DNA of 64,000 nt, from contig NC_055993.1 of NCBI RefSeq assembly GCF_018446385.1, forward strand, positions 43,707,645-43,771,644. The letters are read 5' to 3'. Source of the DNA: Zingiber officinale. Taxonomy: Eukaryota; Streptophyta; Magnoliopsida; Zingiberales; Zingiberaceae. Positions 23,620 to 34,136 of the stretch are shown here, one piece after another. The position numbers and the translations under genes were made by a program. The notes beneath the pieces are model-generated. The model was given only the letters and a program-made list of their open reading frames with translations, ran no database searches and was not told the origin of the DNA. The first letter of the stretch is position 1; each line of letters starts with the position of its first letter.

Positions 23620-23990
23620 CGGCTTCACTCACGGGACTTTCACCGGCTTCACTCACCAGGTTTCACACCGCCTAACATCCAGTTAGGACTTTCCCCCGGC
23701 TTCACTCACGGGACTTTCCACACGCCTAACATCCCGTTAGGACTTTTCCCCTGCTTCCCCCACCAGGACTTTCCACACTGCCTAACATCCCAGTTAGGAC
23801 TTTCTCACTGCCTGGCTTCACTCACCAGGACTTTCCAACTGCCTAACATCCCAGTTAGGACTTTCCCATTGCCTGGCTTCACTCACCAGGACTTTCCAAC
23901 TGCCTAACATCCCAGTTAGGACTTTCCCTCGTGCCAAGCTCCCTGCTTGGACTTTTCGCGTGCCAAGCTCCCTGCTTGGACTTTTCCCGA
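23620..23990. repeat. Tandem repeat block in left LARD LTR (CACCAGGACTTTCC / CCAGTTAGGACTTTCC type)
   Basis: Units alternate GGCTTCACTCACCAGGACTT and CTAACATCCCAGTTAGGACT, with a period near 68 bp. Copy number and sequence differ from the right LTR (27730-28170). Many CCAGG or CCTGG sites of the right copy appear as CGG here. Confidence 0.8.
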
Positions 23991-24195
23991 ATCAGGTCAA
24001 CCTTGACCTACGGTTGCACCCACAATCTCCCAAGCTTGTATCCTTGTCAAAACATCAACATGCAACTCAACTAGGTCAACCTTGACCTAAGGTTGCACCA
24101 ACAATCTTCCTAAGTCAAACATCAAAATACAACTCGAGTTAAGTCAACTCGAGTCAGGTCAACCAGGTCAACCTTGACCTAAGGTTGCACCAACA

Positions 24196-24210
24196 ATCTC
24201 CCCCTTTTTG
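24196..24210 (-). other. Polypurine tract of the LARD-like element
   Basis: On the minus strand CAAAAAGGGGGAGAT directly precedes the LTR start TGTTGGTGCAACC. Similar tracts recur inside the element near 24365 and 24500. Confidence 0.85.
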
Positions 24211-26620
24211 ATGTTTGACAAAACCATAATCAAGTTAGGTTAACCCGATAACCTAACTTAGGTTTTCCAACCATCTTCCAATGTCCAATGTTCTTTCCTT
24301 GAACATTCTCTGGACATTCTCCCCTTAGGTTAACCCGATAACCTAACTTGGGTTCTCTAATAATTCTCCCCCTTTTTGACACACATCAAAAAGAAATCCA
24401 ATGTTCTTCCTCGAACATTCCTTGACATTCTTCCCCTAGCTTAGGTTAACCCGATAACCTAACTTGGGTTCTCCAATAATTCTCCAATGAACACTCTCCC
24501 CTTTTTGACACACATCAAAAAGAAAAAGGAGGGTATCAAGGTCAAGAGTTTCTTCCTAATGAAAGTCCCATACCTTTCATTGAAACTCTTAATTTTCCCC
24601 TTGATACTAAACTCAACAATCAACTTAGTGATAATCCCATATCACTAATCCTCAAAGAGTCTTGAGGAGTAAAAACTCCCCCTAAAAGTCAACTCCCCTT
24701 GACAATTAGGTAAAACTCCCCCTAAAGGTCAACTCCCCCTTGACCATTGCACCAACAATGTCTTTGAGAGTTTCAAACCTTTAGAAATCCACAAAACCCA
24801 ACTTCCAGCTGAAATTTCAGACCAACAGCTGAAAATCAGAAACTGGCACGGATCAGAAACCCCATGGATCGGTCCCCAGACCGATCCACGCTCTCTGGAT
24901 CGTCACTGATCGGTCACCAGACCGATCAGGCCTTCGCCAGATCGCACCAAGCTCCTGGATCTTACTGGATCGGTCTGCAGACCGATCCATGCTTCACTGG
25001 ATCGGTCCACAGACCGATCAGGACTTACCTGGATCGGTCCCCAGACCGATCCAGACTCTGATAGGCAGATTTCTGAAATTTCCTTCCCGAAATTCAGAAA
25101 CTCCTAGAAAATTCCAGAAAATTCGAAAAATTATGAAATTTTGAGGATACATTCCTCATAACATACACTATCATGGAACAATAGTTTTATATGAAAATAG
25201 TTTCCATTTTCAAATCTTGATACAAAATTCGAAAACTTTGAAATAGTTCAAAGTTAAGTCAATTTTGTATCACAATGTTCAATGATGAATGCTATCACTA
25301 GGAAAGCTTCATCAAGGTTTTTCAAATCAATTTTAAAATGCTTTTAAAACCATTTGAATTTAGGACCATAATCTTAGGGCTAGATGTACATGACTTGTAC
25401 ACAAGCTTTCCCTATGATCCCCATTTCTTGAATTAGGCTCATCTAGGTACAAGGACTATGCACCTTGATCCTAACTCATGATCCTAATATCCCACACACA
25501 TCTAAGGTGTATCAAACCACATTCAAGTCAATTTGATGTGAGATATGGGTTAAGGTCAACTTAGGCTAAGTTCTCATGCATTTTCTAAACACCAATTTGA
25601 TCTCAATATCAAATCATATGTTTGTCCTTAAATCAATTTCATTGATCATAATGCAAGAGATGATGACATGGCATAAATGATATCGTAAGTAAAAACATGT
25701 GCCAATGTCATGATGTCATGGCATAAAGTTTGAAACTTAAATAAACATGACATAAAAACTAGCCTAAGCATTATCATGGCATTTCAAATGATAATAAAAC
25801 TAAATATGATGTCATGACATGTGAGGGCAAACAATCATGGCAAGATTTAGCATAAATAAATATACCTAAATTCCCTATCTAAGTATCCTTAGCCTTAGCT
25901 AACTTAAAATCTAACCCTAGATTGCCCATATGTCCCTAAGAGAAAACCAAAATCCCAATTATGGTATTTCTCTAGGTTTTCTAAGATTGTGCCAAATAAG
26001 ATTAAAATCGATATTTTTCAAATATGGCACAATTTACTCTTCAAGGAGTAAATAATAATTCTATACCACTTGTAGGATCGAAAAGAATTTAGATATCTCC
26101 ACAATGACATGATATTGTCCACTTTGGGCCTAAGCCCTCATGGTTTTGCTCTTGGGCTCTCCCCAAAAGGCCTCATGCCAATGGAGATATCTTTTCTCTT
26201 ATAAACCCATGATCTTTCCCATGTGTTTCCAATATGGGACTATGTTTGCAACCTTGCAACCCCAACAATCCCCCCCTCAAACAAAGAACCATAGGCTTCC
26301 CACGTCCGATCCTCGACCCACCAGGTCTTCCTGCCCCTCGGTCTACCCGACCTACTAGGACTTCCTGCCCCTCGGTCTACCCGACCTACTAGGACTTCCT
26401 TGCCTAGCCGCAACTAGGACTTCCTGCCCCTCGGTCCACCCGACCTACTAGGACTTTCCTTGCCTAGCCGCAACTAGGACTTCCTGCCTGGTGTCTGGTC
26501 ATCTTGATCCGAACATAGGAGCCCCCACTTTCTTTGTTCGAGGTCAATATTGTACTCACATGGTTCAATCAGACCATAGCTCTTGTGCACAGTCGGTGGT
26601 TAAACCTTCTGGCAGTCCGG
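24211..26620 (-). other. Non-coding internal region of the LARD-like element
   Basis: It holds repeated blocks: a TAGGTTAACCCGATAACCTA palindrome-like unit three times (about 24236-24470), palindromes of the GGATCGGTC...GACCGATCC type (24846-25058), and a tandem block of GACCTACTAGGACTTCCTGC units with a period near 40 bp (26290-26490). Between them lies AT-rich unique sequence. I found no gag or pol similarity on either strand. Confidence 0.8.
24846..25058. repeat. Internal cluster of GGATCGGTC...GACCGATCC palindromes
   Basis: At least six units such as GATCGGTCCCCAGACCGATC and GATCGGTCTGCAGACCGATC are spaced 30-50 bp apart. The core is the same as in the LTR clusters, so the palindrome family occurs three times in one element. 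Confidence 0.88.
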
Positions 26621-26632
26621 GCTCTGATACCA
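26621..26632 (-). other. Primer binding site of the LARD-like element
   Basis: The minus strand reads TGGTATCAGAGC two bases after the right LTR, complementary to initiator Met tRNA. It fixes the element on the minus strand. Confidence 0.9.
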
Positions 26633-26634
26633 CT

Positions 26635-28380
26635 TGTTAGGATCCTTTGTACGGCTAGAGAGGGGGGTGTGAATAGCCGACCCCAAACTTTCGCGTTTCT
26701 TCCTACGATTAGGTTAGTTGCAGCGGAAATACAAGGAAGAAACTAAGGAGAAGAAAGCAAACCTCAAACGCAAGGATGTAACGAGGTTCGGAGATGATAC
26801 TCCTACTCCTCGGCGTGTCCGTAAGGTGGACGAGTCCAGTCAATCCGTCGGTGGATGAGTCCCCGGAGAACCGGCTAATACAATATACTCCTTGTGGGTG
26901 GAGAAACCTCGCCACAAACGTTTGCAACAGCAAACAAAGAGTACAAGAACAAAGAGTAAGCAAGAAATACAATAAGAATACACAAGCACTCTACCAATCT
27001 TGCTTTCTCGTCGACTGGAGTCCGGATGAAGCAGCAGCTTCAAAAACTCTAACAGCAGCAGCTGTTCCAGTCGGTGAAGCTCACGCGAAGCTTTGGACGA
27101 GCTCAACAAAACTCAAGCACAGCAGCACTTAGCAACAGGAAGGAGGAAGAAGAGTATGTGCAGCAGCAGCTCTCGACCCCTTTATACCTGCGAAGAAAAC
27201 AGCGAAGAAACTAGCCGTTGCGTCGCAACGGCTAGAACCCTGATCGGTCTGTGGACCGATCAGGCAACGATCAGGGAAGAAGCCTATGCACTCTGATCGG
27301 TCCGTGGACCGATCAGGACATCGCTGGATCGGTCCCAGACCGATCCCAGCTGGCTCTTCCTTCGCGACGTCGTCTCCTGATCGGTCGCCACGACCGATCA
27401 GAAGCTCTGATCGGTCCACGACCGATCGGGCATCTTCTCGCGGCCATCGATCACCGATCGGATCGATCGATAGCAGCATCGATTCTTGATCGGTCACCAG
27501 ACCGATCAGATAACTAGTGACTTGGTTTTTTTGCCCAAACCAAGTCCCAAGCCTTCCAAACCAATATCCGGTCAACCTTGACCTATTGGTACTTCATCCT
27601 TAGCATCTGGTCACTCCCTTGACCTGCTAGAACTCCCTGCCAAGTATCCGGTCAATCCCTTTGACCTACTTGGACTTTCCAACACCAGAAGTCCGATCAT
27701 CCCTGATCCATCTGGATTTTCCCTTGCCCGGCTTCACTCACCAGGACTTTCACCTGGCTTCACTCACCAGGATTTCCACACTGCCTAACATCCCAGTTAG
27801 GACTTTCCCACTGCCTGGCTTCACTCACCAGGACTTTCCACACTGCCTAACATCCCCGTTAGGACTTTCCCACTGCCTGGCTTCACTCACCAGGACTTTC
27901 CACACTGCCTAACATCCCAGTTAGGACTTTCTCACTGCCTGGCTTCACTCACCAGGACTTTCCAACTGCCTAACATCCCAGTTAGGACTTTCCCATTGCC
28001 TGGCTTCACTCACCAGGACTTTCCAACTGCCTAACATCCCAGTTAGGACTTTCCCTCGTGCCAAGCTCCCTGCTTGGACTTCTCCGTGCCAAGTCTCCAC
28101 ACTTGGACTTTTCCAGTGCCAAGCTCCCTGCTTGGACTTTTCGCGTGCCAAGCTCCCTGCTTGGACTTTTCCCGAATCAGGTCAACCTTGACCTACGGTT
28201 GCACCCACAATCTCCCAAGCTTGTATCCTTGTCAAAACATCAACATGCAACTCAACTAGGTCAACCTTGACCTAAGGTTGCACCAACAATCTTCCTAAGT
28301 CAAACATCAAAATACAACTCGAGTTAAGTCAACTCGAGTCAGGTCAACCAGGTCAACCTTGACCTAAGGTTGCACCAACA
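26635..28380 (-). repeat. 5' LTR of the LARD-like element (1746 bp)
   Basis: It starts TGTTAGGATCC and ends GCACCAACA on the plus strand. It contains the palindrome cluster (27237-27510) and six or more ACTTTCC tandem units (27730-28170), including CCAAGTCTCCACACTTGG, which is missing from the left LTR. Confidence 0.9.
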
Positions 28381-28477
28381 TTCTCAAGTTCCTGTACCAG
28401 TCCAGGAAATTTGCTCCGTTGAGCTTGTTCTTCTCAAGGACAGAACGCAGGGAGAAGGAGTTCGTATTCGACGTCAT
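28381..28477 (-). pseudogene. Gag N-terminus of Angela 2, cut off by the LARD-like insertion
   Basis: The start ATG is at 28477, with MTSNTNSFSLRSVL and LNGANFLDWYRNL as in element 1. The reading stops at the LARD target duplication TTCTC and continues 5.9 kb away at 22510 (RIVLT-type text). The start is chosen by match to element 1 at 10606. Confidence 0.88.
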
Positions 28478-29966
28478 GGTTATCTACAACAGAAAAATAT
28501 AGAAAATAAATATCATATTCTTTTAAATCATTTAATTAGGCCTTTAACTAAATGATGCTCCCACTGAATTCTATAATTCATGTGGGACAAGATTCACATC
28601 ATACTAACCCTTGAGTTAGCTTTGGCTAATACACCTAAGATTTAGTATGATCGGTAGGTAACGATTTACCAATTACATCTCTATGCAACTCTTGTTTATA
28701 GGATCATTATCTGCAGTTATATTAAAACTTTAGTTAGATTTGGCTAATACGCCCAAGAATTAATATAAATGTGATTCATGTCCTATCTTTCCAACCGTTT
28801 GAAGAATGTCTATAGTTGTACTCGATCCAACCGAGTTAACTAGGAATACTCAATCTAATTGAGTTTGTACTCGCTCATGCGTTGATAAGCGGGACCAAGA
28901 TTGTCCCTCCGTACCCTACCAAGATAATATGTGTTGCTCTGCTTTGGCAGATTCAACAACACATGTGATCGAGGTAGTGATAGGTATCATGGCACGGTAG
29001 GCATTAGAGTTGACGCGATTTAGATCTAATATAATCGTCGATGTGTATCAAATACGCGATAGATCTAATCTAATCGAAAGGGTGCATCTTGTACACGATT
29101 TAGATCTAATCTAATCGTTAGGCACTAATTAATTACTAATCATGCATCACATACACACAAGCAATTAATTAAATATATTTGTGATTAGTCATTACCCTAC
29201 TACGATCTTCTCAAGTCAATGAGAAGATCGGATGGTCAACCTAGGGTCAACATCTTCTCAAGCTCCTCCCTTTGACCACCTTGTGTTGCTCGCGCCTTCC
29301 TCGTAACTCCGTCTCGAGTGGACCTTCCACGGCTTCAATTTGGTACATTACAATTTTGAAACTCGAGTTACATTCGAGTCTAAACTAATTTACAACAAGA
29401 ATAAATGTAGAAAGGCACGACGCGCAGGTCGCATATCAAGAATACAGCACACACAATCACATGACGGCACGCAAGCCATATTATGAATTACAACACAAAT
29501 ATATACTAATCCAATTGGGTCTTTTTGGGCCATGACTATCACAAATTCTACATAATTCTAAATTATGTAATTTCCATAATTTTCTGTAATTTTAATACCA
29601 ATATTTATAATTTTTACTAGTAAAAATTCCCGGCGGTCCCGTTTAGCAGTTTCCAGGCACAATCGCGAAACGAATCCCCTTGCGGGGCCAGGGGCAGCGC
29701 CCCTACCCGCGATCTAACCATCGCGAGTGTCCCTAAGCGATCCAACAGCGCCTTAGCCCGCTGTCCCAAAAAGTTTTGGAGCGAAACCTTGCCGTTTCGA
29801 ACAAATCTTCTCGGTAGTCGAAGCCTACAAGTGTCGAAACACTTGTGCTTCGCTTCTACGAGAAAAATACCCATAAAAACTCTAAAAATCATAAAATTAC
29901 AGAATATCACAGAACCTATATTTTTCATAAAAAAATCAAACTAAACTCGTACAAGTCTTTGCACGT
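28478..29966 (-). other. Untranslated leader of Angela 2
   Basis: It is a 1.5 kb non-coding leader. At 29677-29716 it carries CCCCTTGCGGGG followed by GGGGCAGCGCCCC, two short GC hairpins (GGGGC/GCCCC with a three-base loop in the second). Near 29828-29850 is a palindrome ACAAGTG...CACTTGT. Both are kept in element 1. Confidence 0.75.
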
Positions 29967-29980
29967 GGCTCTGATACTAC
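29967..29980 (-). other. Primer binding site of Angela 2, mutated
   Basis: The minus strand reads GTAGTATCAGAGCC, one change from the initiator Met complement (GTGGTATCAGAGCC) seen in element 1. It abuts an LTR whose last bases on this strand read ATA instead of the expected ACA. Confidence 0.8.
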
Positions 29981-31824
29981 TATTGGATTTTTCGGCCCGC
30001 GAAAACCGCTTTTTCGCGTCGCGGAAACCCCGAAGCCTCAAGCCACCGGATCCGTGCGAAATAGAAATAAAACAAAAATTACGAGTACGAGTTTCTAATC
30101 TAGATCTACACTAGATTTATAAAGAGGAAATCCTTTATACCTTCGATGCATGCCCTTTTCGTATCCCGCTCGTCCAAGGAGATGCAGGATCTCAAGTTGT
30201 CAAAGTAGACAACTCTCTAGAAGTATCCACACGAACTAATTAGGTGGAGAAGACCAAACAATAGGTGTGCTAGCACCTAGATGGTGTTCGGCCAAGAGAG
30301 GAGAGGAAGAGCAAGAAGAGAGAGCACTTGAGGAAGAAGAAGATGTAAATGACACTTGAATGAAAAATGAATTCATTCCCTTCACAAAAGTGGCCGGGCA
30401 CTTTCACAAAAGTGTAACTCCCATTTTGCATTAAGTGTGGCCATTAAAGAGTTTGTAACCTCCATGAGGTGGCACACACATGTGCTAAACATGATGATGT
30501 GGCACCTCATCATTGGCCACTTAATGCCAAGTCACAAATGATGTGGCATAAAGTCAAGTCAAACTTGAATCTTCCTCTTCCTCTCAAGTAAAGTCAAACT
30601 TGACATAATCTCTCTCATGGTTGATTTAATCCAACCATTTAATTCAAGCCAATTTAATATAATGAATCTAATTCATTTAATTAAATTGATTCAATGAGTC
30701 ATAATCTAAATTAGACTCATTGAACACATGAATCAACTTGAGTCCAATTCAATTAGCCCAATTAGGATTACTCTTAATCCAATTTGATTCATCAAATGAA
30801 TTTAATCCTCTTGGTTCATCATATGAACCTAATCTCCATCTAATTGTCCTTAGTGTGTGACCCTATTGGTTCTTATAACGTTGGCAATGCCCCTAAACTA
30901 TTTAGGAGCATAAGTAATGAGCGGTATCTAGCAACACATCATTACTACCCAAGTTATAAGAATGTTGAGATCCAACATCACCTTGTGACTACTAATTGTG
31001 ACTCCTCACAATATATGACAAGTGTCCTTCTATCCTAGACATTTAGATTGATCAATGTGAGGCATAGACCGTGTCATCCTCTGACCAATCTAAATCTTGA
31101 ACTTCAAGTAGACTCACTAAATCAAATGAGCTCAATATCTCATATTGACTCATTTGGGCATGGTCATGCACTTCGTGGTTTCACTCTATCAAGAATATCA
31201 ATGTCGCTCCCGTCATATAGGAGGGATAGATCCCATCTACATCACTCACATCCCTCTGCATAATTCGTTACATACCCAGTAATCGCCTTTATAGTCCACC
31301 CAGTTACGGGTGACGTTTGACGAAACCAAAGTACATAACTCCTTATGTAGGGATCCATGGTGACTTCAGGTCCAAGGACTAGTAGTCATACTAATAGTCA
31401 CATGAGAAAGTATATGACACTCATATAACGATTCATGATACTTTCTCATGGCGGGTCATTCAGTATACATTCTCCAATGCATACCCATGTGTCAACTTGA
31501 TATCTCTATATCCATGACTTGTGAGATCAAGTCATCGAGTTGACCTATATGCTAGTCTCGTCGTATTAACATTGTCCCTGAATGTTAATACTCAACTAGG
31601 AATGATTAAGAGTGGTGTTCCCTATATCATCTCACTATCGGTTCAACTAACCGATTGATATAGGTGAGAACCTTCTACTCAAGGACGCTATTATACTTAG
31701 TTTATTTGGCACCAATACAAGTAAGTATAATAACCAACACAAATGTCTTTATTTATATAAGAATATGATACAATAAGTCCATAATACAATCATCAAATGA
31801 TTGACTCTAGGGCTCTAACTAACA
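29981..31824 (-). repeat. 5' LTR of Angela 2 (1844 bp)
   Basis: The plus strand reads TATTGGATTTTTCGGC...CTCTAACTAACA. It is the partner of 16500-18342. The first TG is mutated to TA, and its right edge is followed by the CATAT target copy. Confidence 0.9.
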
Positions 31825-31829
31825 CATAT

Positions 31830-32227
31830 AACGATCCATGATACTTTCTCATGGCGAGTCATTCAGTATACATTATCCAATGCATACCTATGTGTCAACT
31901 TGATATCTCTATATCCATGACTTGTGAGATCAAGTCATCGAGTTGACCTACATGCTAGTCTCGTCGCATTAACATTGTCCTTGAATGCTAATACTTGACT
32001 AGGAATGATTAAGAGTAGTGTTCCCTATATCATCTCACTATCGATTCAACTAACCGATTGATATAGATAAGAACCTTCTACTCAAGGACGCTATTATACT
32101 TAGTTATTTGGCACCAATATAAGTAAACATAATAACCAAAAACAAATATTTTTATATATATAAGAATATGATACAATGAGTCCATACAATAATCATCAAA
32201 TGATTGACTCTAGGACTCTAACTAGCA
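31830..32227 (-). repeat. 5' LTR of Angela 1, remaining 398 bp
   Basis: Directly after the CATAT duplication the sequence resumes AACGATCCATGATACTTTC and follows 6080-6478 of the left LTR to its end CTCTAACTAGCA. It proves that Angela 2 is nested in this LTR. Confidence 0.9.
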
Positions 32228-34070
32228 TATTAGTAGTAAGAGTTTTGCAGGAAACTTCCAAATCAAAAATGAAATGGAGAGAAATTTTGGCACATTAGGC
32301 CTGATATGAGAAATTGAAACTGCATTTTTGTATCCAATGGCTAGACCGTGCTTCTGATTTGGAACTAATGTTGTTCAAGCTATAATTGAAGAAATGCGAT
32401 ATGAGAAATCATTATAGAACTTGCATGGTAAAGCTTGGCTTAAAGAGAGATCGGTGGGTAGCAAGAGTGCAGAAATTGAAGGAATTGCATAATTGTAAAA
32501 TCTGTACTTGGAAGTTGATTTACAAGAATCTGAAATGAATTGAGATTCAATAGTGAGATAAAATTGCAAACTGGAAGGAATTATATCTTCATGATTGTGT
32601 GAATGAAGGGAACAATTGGAAAAAGACTTTGAAGAAAAGATTTGGGAACTGGAATAAAGAGAGGAAGTGCAGTGTTTGTTTAAGTTGTATTGTACAGAGG
32701 TTAGTGCCAAACTTTGTAAAGGCTAAGAATTATTGAAGTGAAGTGAAGGAAGTATATTTAACTGAGAGTGAATGAAGTGTTTCCCTAGGCTCATATCTAA
32801 CGGAATCAAGCTCAGATTTTTTTTAAACATTAAAAGAATAAAATCAGCCTACATTATATTGAGTTCTGGAAAATAACTTTATTGAAATATGCTAAAAACT
32901 GAAATTTGAACCATTGGAGATGCAATTGGAGGTGAGTAAGAATAAGAGAAGTAGGGAAGAGAGGCAGGAATTCATTGTATAGCATTCTTTTGTATCCATA
33001 TCTTCCACTCGCATTTGAGCTAAATCTTTCTTTCTAATTTTTTCTTTAGACTAATGTTTCGAATTGCACTTAATTTATTTTCATGATTAACCTTCATAAT
33101 GTAATTTGTTATTCATGATCATGGTGGAGAGTAGAAGATGAGCAAGCATATGGTAGTATAAAAAGTATGAGTAACTTAAGTGTCATCTACTATTAACTAT
33201 ATTTTGAATTAGAATGAGAGTCACCAAAAATTTTATTCTTGTGAGATTAGTGTGCTATCATTCTCAATTTTTGCATGATGAATGAAAATTATTATGTTGT
33301 TAACCAAGAGTAAAAGTTGATGTCCATGAATGCTTGAGTTCTTGGAACTTGACAAACTAAGATGGTTTTCTTCTCTAGTTTCTAATCATGTCTAGAAAAT
33401 TTTTCTAGGGGATACCATTAAATTAGATTCTTTAGTTTTCTTGACTTGCATGAGACATATAAGAATAAGTATGGGGAATTTTAATAGTTTGTTTATTGGC
33501 CATATCATTTTGATGGATATTGTATGATTTTTGGGAACTAATGTTTTTATAAATCAATTTGTTAGGTGGATTAACAAAGCAGGAATATTTGAAGTTGATT
33601 TCGTTGATTGTTCTATATTCATGATTTTTTGTCTCATTTTGTAGGAAGCCAATGGGGTTTATTGAGCAAGGGATTCAAGCTATTTGAGGAGGAGTTGGGT
33701 TCATGTAACCAAGAAGAGTAGCTAAAACCATGCGAACCAACTAAACCCAGCCTAAGCCATGTGACTCAAGTCATTTGATTAGCCACTGTTAAACCAAGTT
33801 CAAATAGAGATTTATAAGCATAGCTTCGGCATGGTGAACAGTGGCTTATTATTCACCGTGCCATCTTTATCTCAAGGCGCAAATGCAAGCTCCGTTCCCT
33901 GATTTAGATCTGAGATCCAGTTTTCTTCATCGATGGAGAGTCCTGAGCAACCATAGATCAGTGTTCGAGAATCAGAGCGCGATAGGCGATGTTTTCCCTG
34001 TCCGTGATTTTGACTTCCGCGTTCCCTAATCGAGCACAAATCAGAGGGCGTTTCCACGATCTGAGGTTTC
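32228..34070 (+). other. Probable Athila LTR remains, right half
   Basis: This is the right flank of Angela 1, starting with TATTA. It is AT-rich, non-coding and similar in style to 3466-4678. Its end (33640-34070) is less AT-rich, with a TATA-like TTTATAAGCATAG at 33811-33823 and text resembling an LTR R-U5 region. I place it with the Athila element by position and style. I could not align the halves. Confidence 0.4.
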
Positions 34071-34136
34071 CATCACCAACGGAGGTGTCGGTGGCATTTT
34101 CTCTGTATTTTCGATTCCACTTCATCTGCGACTTTT

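Larger units (their letters stand above)
22511..24195 (-). repeat. 3' LTR of the LARD-like element (1685 bp)
   Basis: The plus strand reads TGTTAGGATCC...GCACCAACA. It matches 26635-28380 exactly by eye at both ends (about 22511-23110 and the last 250 bp). It diverges strongly in the palindrome cluster (23104-23402) and in the ACTTTCC tandem block (23620-23930). The 112-codon and 89-codon open frames inside it are identical in both LTRs and are not genes. Confidence 0.9.
22511..28380 (-). mobile_element. Non-autonomous LTR retrotransposon (LARD-like), 5870 bp, no coding capacity
   Basis: It is inserted in the gag of Angela 2 with a perfect 5-bp duplication TTCTC (22506-22510 and 28381-28385). 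It has LTRs of 1685 bp (left) and 1746 bp (right) and an internal region of 2439 bp. On the minus strand a primer site for initiator Met tRNA follows the right LTR, and a purine tract (CAAAAAGGGGGAGAT) precedes the left LTR. No gag or pol domain and no long open frame is present, so it would depend on another element for movement. About 600 bp at the start of each LTR reads identically, so it is the youngest layer of the nest. Confidence 0.92.
16500..31824 (-). mobile_element. Angela/BARE-like Ty1/copia retrotransposon 2 (inner)
   Basis: It sits inside the 5' LTR of element 1 and is bounded by a perfect 5-bp duplication CATAT (16495-16499 and 31825-31829). The order on the minus strand is 5' LTR (29981-31824), primer site, leader, gag, protease, integrase, RT, RNase H, polypurine tract, 3' LTR (16500-18342). 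The gag is interrupted by a LARD-like element at 22511-28380. Without it the element is about 9.45 kb. Its LTRs are a different subfamily from those of element 1: GGGCCGCGAAAA instead of GGGCCGCAAAAA near the end, and a different central block. It is younger than element 1 because it interrupts it. Confidence 0.92.
4679..32227 (-). mobile_element. Angela/BARE-like Ty1/copia retrotransposon 1 (outer), interrupted by three insertions
   Basis: The element runs on the minus strand: 5' LTR at right (15126-16499 and 31830-32227), initiator-Met tRNA primer site, leader, gag, protease, integrase, RT, RNase H, polypurine tract, and 3' LTR at left (4679-6478). The ends are TG...CA. The flanking five bases are GATTA at left and TATTA at right, so the target duplication has one mismatch. 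Gag wording (LNGANFLDWYRNLRIVL) and 1.8 kb LTRs fit the Angela/BARE lineage. It carries a SINE (8977-9118), a solo-LTR-like insertion (11850-14823) and Angela element 2 (16500-31824). Without these its own length would be about 9 kb. All domains are present but the frames are broken. Confidence 0.9.

Noticed and set aside
22511..24195. Reading the LARD as two independent solo LTRs
   Set aside because: Only the outer edges carry the TTCTC duplication, and a primer site and purine tract sit at the inner edges, so it is one element with two LTRs.
22670..27132. Two identical 112-codon open frames (22670-23008 and 26794-27132) and identical 87- and 89-codon frames on the other strand
   Set aside because: They lie in the two LTRs of one element and are identical because the LTRs are. 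No domain or translation signal supports them.
33841..34057. Overlapping 62- and 61-codon frames on both strands
   Set aside because: Short, mutually overlapping and in LTR-like sequence. No motif.
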